Below, piece after piece: positions 29,201 through 41,200 of a DNA stretch of 64,000 bases. A model generated the notes under the pieces. That model was not told where the DNA came from and searched no databases. It worked only from the letters and a program-made list of their open reading frames with translations. Position 1 is the first letter of the stretch. Every line of letters begins with the position of its first letter. The position numbers and the translations under genes were made by a program. Source of the stretch: Sipunculus nudus (taxonomy: Eukaryota > Annelida > Sipuncula > Golfingiida > Sipunculidae); the NCBI GenBank assembly GCA_026874595.1, contig CM049312.1:52889429-52953428 (forward strand). Reading direction: 5' to 3'.

Positions 29201-32200
29201 GTGTGAACAATACGTAATTTATCAGGACTAATCACGATTGATGATGCAAAGGTACTGCAACCAGCTACATTGTTTGACATCTGAGTAAGTTGTAGAATTT
29301 CTCTACAACAACAACTTTAATTATACTAACCAGACGCAGCCAACTGTCAGAACAACAAACGGAACTGACAACAATCGCAGGTTGCTCTCAGCTCAGTTGT
29401 ACTTCAAAGCTATGGGAAGGGCTAATGGTGTCTTAAAAGGCTACTTATTGTTTCACAGGTGTTTCTACAAACCACTATAAATTAGAGGGGTCTTTCTTGA
29501 GAAATCACTTGCTATGTACTCTTATGAGAAACAGGACTACTCTGATATTCTGGTTGAAGAAGCCTCAACTCAAGCGACCATGCATGGAGGGATTACCAGC
29601 CCCACATGACTTTGTGTCAGGCGAGAATGCTGTAACCTTCTGAACAATCGCATCAAATTTACGCTTGTTCTTATTTTAGTGCAAATCTAGCTCCTGCTAA
29701 AAGCTCGAAAATTAAAACCCCGCTAACAGAACCACTTCCACAGTATATTTTCACTGTTCTAAGAGACATCATAGGAGAAACTGGAAACATGAAAACCTTG
29801 AAGGTGGACACAATTTATACTGTAGTCTGTAGACATGAAGGATTGAAGTCTCGAGATCTATAACTTTGTGGCCCCAATTCATAAAGGTACCAGAAACATC
29901 TACTCTCCTTAGTAATCATCACTTGTACTTCAGCCGTGTGATTATATGCATGAAAACTCGCTCAAATGATTACTTTCAATGGGTCCTGCTTATGTGCATA
30001 TATGCATGAAAAATCGTCACAGGAGTGATTTTCAGGCATAGGGTCTGCGTGAACTCTAGAATTTGGGGTAAAATGAAATCCTCCACCATTTTTTAGGAAG
30101 ACCTGTTAGATCCATTGTACCACTATACAAGTCTACCAGTTCATGCATATACCTGTGTATGCACACATGGAAACACAGCTTAATATGAGTATTACAGTCA
30201 TTTTTAATTCTCAGGTGAACGATTGTCTTTCTCATTAATCAGCAATTACATGAAATAACATGAATATTCACATTTTACTTTTTTAATTTACAGGTGAATT
30301 TTAGTGAACCCCTGTCTTTCTTACAACGTTTAACAGAAGACTTTGAGTATTCGGACATCTTAGATCGCGCTGCCAAGTGCGACAATGCAGCAGAACAGCT
30401 AGCACATGTGGCAGCATTCACCATATCTTCCTATGCAACAACTACATCACGTACAGGCAAGCCTTTCAACCCCCTACTTGGTGAAACCTTTGAGTGTGAT
30501 AGACGTGATGATATGGGCTGGAGATCAGTCGCTGAGCAGGTAACTCATATTACTGTTCATATTGTTACTCAGAAGAAAAGGGTGAGGGTTTTGTAATCAT
30601 GCCTGTCTGTATTTATATCTCCCTTCTGCCAGATGCTGTTTCTGCTCAAAATGAACCTTTTCCAGTTAATGCAGTGTGGGACGGCTGGGATCATGGGTCT
30701 GAACTGTCTCAATTCAAAATCAAAGTTTGTAACATTTCATGGAAAATTTCATTCTGATAACATATCATATGTGTATGCTTACAAAATATTATTTATTTTG
30801 TTAAATCCTTAACACAAAAAAACCCATGTCCATTATAATCCTAATAGTGAAAATACAACAATGTAATATTTTTTATTACAGGTAAGCCACCATCCCCCAA
30901 TGGTTGCCATGCATACAGAGGGCCAAGGCTGGGTTTCTTGGCAAGAGTTTACAATGTCATCAAAATTCAGGGGGAAATATCTTCAAATCATACCATTAGG
31001 TGAGTGTCAATCTTTTATTAGCTCAGCTTTGTGAAAATAATCTAAGATTTATAAGGGTAGTCACAGACCAAGGATTGCCCTGAACTTTTGTTTGTCCAAA
31101 GATCTTTAGAGCTTTATCTAATACACAAGACTTGTGGCACCACCTACAATCCTTCCTTTTATCATTTTGCAGCCCATGAGTGCATTTTGGCAGTTAAATT
31201 AAAAACTATTGACAGATTCCTTTGAAATTTTGCATATGGATAGAAATTGGTCAGATGATAAAGCATTATTAAATTATGGTCATAAACTTGATTAGAAGAG
31301 TGACCCTGACTTATGACAGGGTTTTTTGACAGAGTTGAGCTCCATGACCAAGGCATCACTTGTTTCAAGACTCCAATGTCACAAATTTGTTCTTCTACAA
31401 ATATGCTATGTTTCTAGGAACTGTATATAAAAGCTTCTGTAGAAAGATATTGCCAATAGCAAACAAATAAGTTTTAAAAAAATGTTTGTTTTCCTCCACA
31501 GGCATCGCTCACTTGCTCTTTCCAAAAACTGGCAATCACTATACATGGCGCAAGGTGACAACAACGGTTCATAACATCATTGTCGGCCGTCTCTGGGTGG
31601 ACAATCATGGTGAGATGGATATCCGCAACCACAAGACGGATGATAACTGCCACCTCAAATATTCAGCTTACAGTTACTTCTCCAGAGATCCGCCAAGGAA
31701 GGTAACTTGTTTGTCTTGAAATTCCTCATTCAGTAAATACCTACAGTGCCCTCTGGTTAAATCATACAGAACAAAAATAATGACCAGCAAATGAAAAATA
31801 ATAAAAATAAGAGAAAAACCACATACTGTTGGATTGTTTGATGTAAACATATCATGTGACAATTGAAGGGACAAGGATCTCTGAGCATGTAATAATCAGA
31901 GAGACAACAATATCTCATGGTGTAATAATTAAAGAGACAGCAGCATCTCATGGTGTTATAATCAGAGAGACCACATTATCTCTTGGTGTAATAATCAGAG
32001 AGACAATAATATCTCATCTCTTCAAATGTCTTGATTACTTTTGAATTTATTGAAAGTGCTTAATTCATGTCATAGGGATTAGGGAAACAAAAGTTAAAAA
32101 AAAGCAGGTTATTTAAGGATGTTGGAAGTTAATATTATTGAGCTGATGATAGTTAAAGTTATACCCAGTGAATATGGAAAGCTCAAGTGAGAAATCATAG

Positions 32201-35200
32201 CTCTTGGATTGATGATACTGATGATGCCTGATGTATATCAATGAGACATTTTATTTCCTCAGGTGACAGGAGTTGTGACAGATGCATCAGGAACAGCGCA
32301 GTACGTGGTGCAGGGCAGCTGGGATGATAGGATAGAGGGTGCTCAAGTGTTAAACATGTCTGAGACAAACAGAGGCAAGACGGTGTATGAAACTGGACCG
32401 CAGAAGACTTTGTGGCAGAGAAAATACCCTGTGTAAGTTATAAAATCTTATTTAAAAATTTCTAAGGGATTTTTGGATTTCAAAATTAGCATAGCTAACT
32501 AGAAGCTTTCCAGTAGAAGTAATGATTTTGTTGTTTGTTCTGTTGATGGACAGTTTTATAGCGGTAACAGGTGGCTCATTCAGATTTGACAGAAAGTAAA
32601 ATCTCCTACCATTAATTAAACTATGCCACTCTTTCCTTAATCTTGTGAGACATGATTAAAAAAAGGTAAACCAATAGCAATTAGCACACTAAATTTCAGG
32701 AAAATCTGATCTTTAGTGTGACATTTTGCTGAAAATTTTCAAAGAGTGAAATTTCCAGATGTTGGGTAATGTTGAAAATCCCTTATCCAGCTTTTCCTCT
32801 AACATTCAGGTAACCAGGATTAATGCTCTGTGTCATAACCCATATGTACACTTTGGATTCTTTCTCCCACAGTTCATTAAATATAAAGTTTGAACACAAA
32901 ACTTATCTGAATCAGAGATTAATATTGCATTTACATGGTGCAGCAAAACGGATTCAGAGTTTACAGCGGTATTTCTTCCAGTCTCTTTACCTAACAATAT
33001 CCTGATGGATATGTTTATATCTGTATATCTGTATATGGGTCTGTTACAACGGAAGACTCGAGTTACAAACAAATCTCTAGGGAATGAACAAAAAACGGTA
33101 AACTCTAGTTCAGAATCCAAATGGACTTATATGAAACATCTAAACAACTGAACATCACCCCTACACTCAGAATCATTGTAACGAACTGGAGTAATGGCGG
33201 TCAGGTCCAAGTTTCCTCAGTTGTTTGACCTTTTGTGAAACCCAGTCAACAGTGACCAGGTAATTAACTTTGCATACATAAAAGGGTAGCCTTTCACACT
33301 CAGGCCATAGTTGAGTGGTTATGTCACCACTGTTTGCTCCCCCATCTTGTTTGAGTGCTTGAGTATTTGATTGTTTCGGTCAATTAAACTACTCAGGGTT
33401 CATCATACTCCTTATCATTAATTTTGATCATCAAAGGAAAACGGCCATGACGCTTATCCAAACAAAAGTCAATAAAGGCCATGAACTGTAAAAATAATGG
33501 GCAGAATATGCAACAAATTCATTCCGTATAGTGAAGCTACAAATGATCAACAAGACTGCAGTTTCAAATGGATCATCCGCCAACAAAGAGATGTCTCCTT
33601 GCAATTTCTGCATCACAGAAAATCAACAATCTCAGATATCCTGACCTTCAAATCCATGGCTTATTTAGAGGAATGTGTGAAGTGACAAGGATCCTGGTAC
33701 ACCAATATGAAGAACAGATGTTCTGATATGTCCACGAAAACCATGTGGATGGACAGTCATGCATAAGGGGGTTCTTCATGCAGCTGAGAATGCAGTTCTG
33801 CACAACAGCTTTTAATTACGCGGGGTATATAGATATTAAAAATGTTCCACTAGTGAAATAAGCAGTTCCTTCCTTGCTATGAATGTGACATCTGTCGAAT
33901 ATCTGACAGCTGCAACACTTCTAAGGACGGATATAAGATCGTTTGAAATTGCCCTACACCCTGAAAATTTGCATTTTCTGTAATACCTCATTAATGGCCC
34001 TCTTGTATGCATGGAAGCAAGTCGGCTGTATTTGGAAAAGGGCCGTCTTGGGCTATGCATTAAGTCAAAATGAACCAATGACATGATGTGTCATCACTGT
34101 AACTGTGGTTACCAATTCTGGTACATGTGTACCAATATTTGCACTGTCACCTGAACCATCCTTGGGAACTAGCAGGAGTGAAAACAAACAATTAATGAAC
34201 ATTTGACGTTCATTTAACAAAAGGTTCAATGCAAGTATGGTGGCTACTTGGTGATCATTTTTGGAGGCGTATTTCTTTTGTATAATGGTGGAAAATAAAG
34301 AGAGCATATTCACATTGGCGATGTGAAATTAGATTATGGTGGAGTGCCAATGTACTTCTTAAGAAAAAGATACCCAGAAATATCATTCTGGATATTTAAT
34401 ACAACAAAAATTCAATACAACATTGAACAAACTAATTCCCATGGGACAAACATGTTCATTTTAATGAGACTTCACAAATATCCAGCTTCACCTGATGGCT
34501 ATAATATGTAATTCACTGGTAATAATATACTCCAATATCCTCTTGATACATATCTTAATATGTGATTCTATTTCTGGTAGAATTTTTTGGGGCTGTATTC
34601 AGAGATATTCAGTAAGCAGAATGAATAAGCACCAAGTTGCCAAGAAATCACTTCTTTTCAGATTAATCAACAGTCTATTCAGAATTTAATACAGAATATA
34701 ATTGGGTAGGGTTATGTGATTATGCCACTTAGTTTTTTTTTAATTAATTTTTTTTAACTTATTTTTAGCTTAGCTGACTATAAGTCATCTGAGCTATAGT
34801 CGTGGTCCATTGTCCGTCATCTGTCCGTCCGTCTGTAGATGTGGCACGTTTTGAAACCGTAAGACCTAGGAATCCAAAATTCGGCATAGTGCTAGATGTC
34901 ACCAAGATGTCCTACCAAGCGGAAAACTGGGTCTTTGCGACTTTGTTCCTTTGAGAAATTAAGGAAAAACCTCAAATTTTATTAAAAACCTATTTTCACA
35001 CTTCAGGGCTGCCTAATATCAAAACCACTCATCTGTTTTTCCTCATATTTACCATAAATATTCCTCTATATAGTTCCTATGTACATGCCTGAAATTATGT
35101 CTGTATTATATAATTTAAGAAAGTTTTGGGCCAGAACATAATGCATTTTGTAAAAAATCAGGAAAGATATTTGATCACTTAACACAAAACTTGTTAAAGC

Positions 35201-38200
35201 TATGGACTTTTTTTCAAGAAATATAACTTTAATTCATCAAAATTAAATTGTATACCCAAAATTAAATCGAAATCTTCTAAATATTTTAAGATATTAACAA
35301 AAATAAAAAATTGGTACCTTAAATTTTGCCTAACTTTGACCATGGCACGTTTTTTTCCTGTAAGTACTGTTGATTTAATTTTCTCAGCATGTTTTTGTTA
35401 GCATTTTGTCTGTTAACACCAAAAATTTGAAACCAGTTGATCAAAAACTGTAGATTTTTTTCAAAGTTTCAAGCACCATGTAACATATTGTTTACATCAG
35501 GCTAGTGTTATGCAGTTTGCAAGAGCTCAGCTCCCCAGCTTAAGCTCTCAGTTCCTATAATTTGGCATACAATTAGATGTCTCCAAAATTTCCTACCATG
35601 CCAAGAATTTGGTCACTCGGACTTAATACCTTTGAGATATTAATGAAAAACTTCATTTTTCAATTAAAAACCCATTGTTACACTTTAATACTGCCTAATA
35701 TCAAAACCACTGATCTGTCTTTAATCATATATAATATAAATGTTTTTCTATACATTCTCTGTGCACATGCCACAAATGATGTCAGTATTGCTTAATTGTT
35801 TTAAGTTATGGGCCCAAACATAATGCACTTTGTAAAAAATCAAGCTAGAGATTTTTTGTCAGGGATGTATCATTATTTAATCAAGATTCAATTGAATACC
35901 CAAAATTAGTTCTGAATTTTTTAAATTTTATAAGTTATTAGTATAAAAATAAAATTAGTACCTTACATTTTGCCCAACTTTGACCATTTCACTTTTGTTT
36001 CATGTGAGCTCTGTTTATATAATTTTCATATCATGCACACATAAGGGTTTCAGCTTTTTAGTTTAGAAAGCTGAAAGAAATTGGCCAAAAATTGTAGCTT
36101 TTATTAATGTTTTTATGAGACCATGTCAGACCTTGGCTCTCTCCAGCCACTCTTGAGTCACCTGTTATTGACCTTGTTGAACTTTTGGCAAATTATGCAC
36201 GCTTGAGGCGAGGCATATACTGGGGCAGCAAGGCAGCTTATGGCCAGCCACAGTTGATCCAGGTGTCCAACCCAACTCATCTAGTAGTTTTAACCAACAA
36301 CATAACAATAAACAATAAATTTTAAATAAATCAATTTTTATTGGTTTTTAATAACAAATTAAAGAAAAATAAAAAGGAATTTGTTAGTTTATAATAATAG
36401 GGAATTAACTTGCAGTTACTGATGATATAAGAATCTTGTATCGATGGATAGAATGTCACGTATTCCAAATAACACCATGCAGTCACCTATGGCATTTTTC
36501 AGTTCAATTTTAATAATAAAAAAGTAAATCATATTATTCATTACTAATCATTAGGGATCATATGAAGGAAATTTATGATAGACAAAGATGCAGTTGATAA
36601 TATTAATCTAGATTCCTACTGTGTCTAGTGTGTACATTGATGTGAAATTAGTCCAAAATAAATATATCACATTTATTTTTTTTTAATATAAATAATAGCC
36701 ATAAAACCAGGTACTTATGATCATTATTTAAATGTGTGAATTTTGTACATTCTGGATTCTCAACACCATTGTTTTGTGAAAACTGAATAAATACCAGACA
36801 TGGAATACTCTGCAATTGTATTTAAATACGAATATGAATATGTACTCCATTATAAAATTTCTTGCATAAAGAATGGGAATTCAGGTAAAAATGAAAGTAT
36901 ATGAATACCAGTGCAAATACTTTCCAAATGTATTCATGAATGCATTCATGAATATATTCTTTAATATTATTTTAATAATCATTTCAGTTATATTTCACTT
37001 TAAAAATCATACGATTCTCTTATTATTTTTAATAAAAATTATATCTGGGACAATATTTGTAATTTTTTTAATAAATAGTAAAACTCTTATATTATATGTT
37101 CTGCTTATAAGTTATATGGCCAAGTCAAAATCTGTGTGACAATAGTACTCCATTTGTTAATAAAATAAATGAGATCAATTCTCTTCTCTGTCTCCAAAGG
37201 TACTATCAAAATCATACATAAGCTTAACAACAACAACTAATAATACAGCTTATACTTATTACCACACAAAACCAGCATGTGCCTCATTTGTAAATCATAT
37301 TTTTATGCCCCCGCCACAAAGTGGCCGGGGCATATAGTTTTACCCATGTCCGTCATTCCGTCATTCCGAAATCAAACAGTTGTACGGACTTTTTTCGCAA
37401 TGCCTGCAGATATTGGCCTGATTTTTGGTGTGTGGGCAGATAATGACCAGTTACAGATCGAGTTCGCGTTTCGTCCCGGTTGACCTACTTTTGAGCGTTT
37501 TACGGCTCCTAAACTTAGAAAATTTCATGAAAAATAGAAATTTTCATGACAAATACACATGTACGGACTTTTTTTCGCAATGCCTGCAGATATTGGCCTG
37601 ATTTTTGGTGTGTGGGCAGATAATGACCAGTTACAGATCGAGTTCGCGTTTCGTCCCGGTTGACCTACTTTTGAGCGTTTTACGGCTCCTAAACTTAGAA
37701 AATTTCATGAAAAATAGAAATTTTCATGACAAATACACATGTACGGACTTTTTTTCGCAATGCCTGCAGATATTGGCCTGATTTTTGGTGTGTGGGCAGA
37801 TAATGACCAGTTACAGATCGAGTTCCCGTTTCGTCCCGATTGACCTACTTTTGGGCGTTTTACGGCTCCTAAACTTAGAAAATTTCATGAAAAATAGAAA
37901 TTTTCATGACAAATACACATGTACGGACTTTTTTCGCAATGCCTGTAGATATTGGCCTGATTTTTGGTGTGTGGGCAGATAATGACCAGTTACAGATCGA
38001 GTTTGCGTTTCGTCCTGGTTGACCTACTTTTGAGCATTTTACGATTCCTAAACTTAGAAAATTTCATGAAAAATAGAAATTTTCATGACAAATACACATG
38101 TACGGACTTTTTTCGCAATGCCTGTAGATATTGGCCTGATTTTTGGTGTGTGGGCAGATAATGACCAGTTACAGATCGAGTTTGCGTTTCGTCCTGGTTG

Positions 38201-41200
38201 ACCTACTTTTGAGCGTTTGACGGCTCCTAAACTTAGAAAATTTCATGAAAAATAGAAATTTTCATGACAAATACACATGTACGGACTTTTTTTCGCAATG
38301 CCTGTAGATATTGGCCTGATTTTTGGTGTGTGGGCAGATAATGACCAGTTACAGATCGAGTTTGCGTTTCGTCCCGGTTGACCTACTTTTGAGCCTTTTA
38401 CGGCTCCTAAACTTAGAAAATTTCATGAAAAATAGAAATTTCCATGACAAATACACATGTACAGTTGTTTTTAGCCCTCAGCTCATAGGCTGATGGGCTA
38501 TTGTCGTCACCCAAGGTGTCCGTCTGTCCATCTGTCTGTCCGGTGTATGTCCATCCGTCCGTCCGTTCCGTGTCTGTTAACTTTTACCTTGTGAGCGGGA
38601 TATCTCTAAAAGGATTCACCGTTGGAATTTTATTTCATCAGTGAAGATGTATATCGATAAAATCTCGGTCAAGTTCGAAGATGGGTGACCTTGACCCATT
38701 TTTCTACATTTTAGAGCTGATTATAGAAAAACACTCAGAAGTTTATATCTCAGGAACCATTGTGTGGATTTTCACAAAACTTACTATGATCATTGGGACT
38801 GATGGTCTGTATGTGCTGCACAATTTTGGTGGCGCAACCTGCAATTTCTGATTTTTTAATGAAATTTTATCTGATTTTTCAATTTTGGCCTTTTGTGCAG
38901 GATATCTCCAAAGGTATTCAACACAGGAACTTCATTTCTTCAGTGTTATTGCATTATATTTACAAAATCTTGGTCAAGTTCAAGATGGGTGATCTTGACC
39001 TACTTTTCAAGCTCACAGAGCTTAGTATAGAAAAAAACTTAGGAGCTTATTTCTCAGGAAGCATTTGGTGGATTGTTATGAAACATGGTATATACCTCTC
39101 CAATTTAAATTTATAAATGATTATCAACTTTTGCTAATATTCTAGTTTCGCAATGCAATGCTTACAGATACTGGCCTAATGTTTGGTCTGTGGGGCATAA
39201 TGACCACTAACAGATCGAGTTCGTGTTTCGTCCCAGTTAACCTATTTTTCACCATATGACAGATCCTGAACATAGAAAATTTCATGAAAGACAGAAATTT
39301 TCATGAAAAATGCACATATATGGACTTTTTTTCACAATGCCTGCAGATACTGGCCTGATTTTTGGTGTGTTGCTTGATAATGACCCTTTACAGATCAAGT
39401 TTGCATTTTGCCCTTGTTGACCTACTTTTAACCATACAACACTTCCTGAACTTAAAAAATTTTACAAAATTTAACAAATGTTTCTAATTTGCCCCAGGCG
39501 GGGGCATTCGTGTCGTTCCGACACATCTAGTTTTATCATATATAACAGCTGAGCGCCGTGACCCATAGGTCCCTTGTTTTATAATGGTTTTACTTACTCT
39601 CCATTCCTCCGTTTACTTTTAGTGTTGCTGTGATAACTTACCAAGGCTTTGATGGATTTTCACGAAACTCATACCATAACTACATACCAATAGATTATCT
39701 CACCTAATTTTGATTATGGGCAAAATCCACACATATTTAATAAGATCAGAGGTAAATAGGCTTTGTGGTGTCGCCACAATAACTAACCACAATATAATAG
39801 ATTTTGATAAAACTCAACAGAAATGTTAATCAATAAAATATCTTGCTTAAGTTCGATTTCCAGCAAAATCCACGCATAATTAATAAGGTTAGAGGTCACC
39901 ACACTTCAGAGGCACCATGGTGACTTAACAAAAATTCTATGGATTTTCATGAAAATCATTATACATATTTACCAATAGTTTCTCACCTCAATTAAATTCT
40001 CAGCAAAATTCATGCATATTAAATGAGGTCACCAGGCTGTTTTGTACAGGCCAATTGTGGTGTCACCATGATAACATTCGAGGAATATAATGGATTTCGA
40101 TAAAACTCCATAGAAATATTAATCAATATAATATCTCACATAAACTCTGTTTCTAGAATAATCCATGCATATTTAATGAGGTCAGAGGTCACCACACTTT
40201 GGTTGCACCACCATGACTTACCGAAAATCTTTTCATATAACTCATGATGAGTATTAACCAATACAGTTTCTCACCTGAATTATTTTTTCAGCATATTCAT
40301 GCAAATTTAATGAGGTCAGAGGTCACAAAATATGCAACAGGCATATTATGCACCATTTGCGGTGCTCTTGTTGATTAATTTTAAAAAAAATTTATTTACA
40401 GGCCACACCTTGCAAAATGCTACCACTTCACCCAAATGGCTGTTGAGTTGAATCAGATGGAGGAGGGAGTAGCCCCAACAGATTCTCGCAATCGTCCGGA
40501 TCAGCGTCGGATGGAGGAAGGCCGATGGGATGAGGCAAATAAAGTTAAAGTACAACTAGAGGAGAAGCAGAGGTCAGCAAGAAGAAAGCGTGAGAGTGAA
40601 GCTGCAGATGCTGCCAGCAAAGGTGAGACCAAATCATATGTGTTGCATTTATGTGGTTCTCTGGCTTTCAGCTAACATGTATACACGTATTATTTGTGAG
40701 ATTTAACCATTTGTATTGTTTGATTTAATTGTATTGTAAACAAATATTGTTTTTTGGGATGAAATCATATATGTAGAGGTTGTTTGATAAAACCATAGAT
40801 AAATCATTTGTGGGATTAAATCATGTATGTATTATTTGTTGTATTAAATCATACATGTATTATTTATTGGATTAAATCATACATTTATTGTATCCACCAA
40901 AACAAAATTTTGCGGATACTATGTTTTTGACCAAGTTCCTCCGCCGCCGCCGCCGCTGCATTCGTTTCCAGAATAGAACTCTGAGACCACTGGACAGATT
41001 TTTCCAAAACTTTACACGATTATTAGGTCACGTGAACTGGTGCCAAAATATTTTGCATTGACCTCTGACCTTTCCTCTCTCCAGTGCATCCATCTGTGCG
41101 TGTGTTTTACATTTAATCCACATAACTTCTGATTCGTTTGACTAATCAGGATAAAAAATTTGCACAAATGTAACCCTTGGAGAGCTTTTTAACATGCATA

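Larger units (their letters stand above)
28001..30293 (+). other. OSBP: OSBP intron with inverted TIR element copies
   Basis: It holds the 84 bp array and the two opposed TIR elements listed separately. Beyond 29750 up to the acceptor at 30293 nothing is recognised. Confidence 0.85.
37305..39530 (+). mobile_element. Pearl/HINE-like element with eight 180 bp core units
   Basis: The 5' hairpin is ATGCCCCCGCCAC-AAA-GTGGCCGGGGCAT (37305-37333). The arm ATGCCCCCGCC returns inverted and exact at 39497-39507. The 3' hairpin GTGTCG-TTC-CGACAC (39510-39524) is followed by AT and CTAG (39527-39530), then T. The tandem core, subterminal inverted repeats and T|T target match bivalve pearl and HINE elements. 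The empty site is preserved in E1 copy 1 at about 24640-24650. Confidence 0.8.
34767..39575 (+). mobile_element. Helentron-like element E1, copy 2, interrupted
   Basis: It matches 22314-24688 from the 5' hairpin (34767 onward) to the last bases CCCTTG before TT (39575). The match is broken at a T run by a 2.2 kb insertion (37305-39530), after which ATCATATATAACAGCTGAG resumes at once. Differences include an extra block of about 200 bp near 36787-36990 and reciprocal deletions of about 36-41 bp, so the two copies have separate histories. Confidence 0.75.

Noticed and set aside
33250-33360. tRNA-like phrase with TTGAGTGGTTA
   Set aside because: The A-box-like bases are not followed by a B box at the right distance and no cloverleaf forms.
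37305-38460. Possible CRISPR-like array of regular units
   Set aside because: Units are whole 179-180 bp repeats without unique spacers, in animal DNA, inside a hairpin-ended element.
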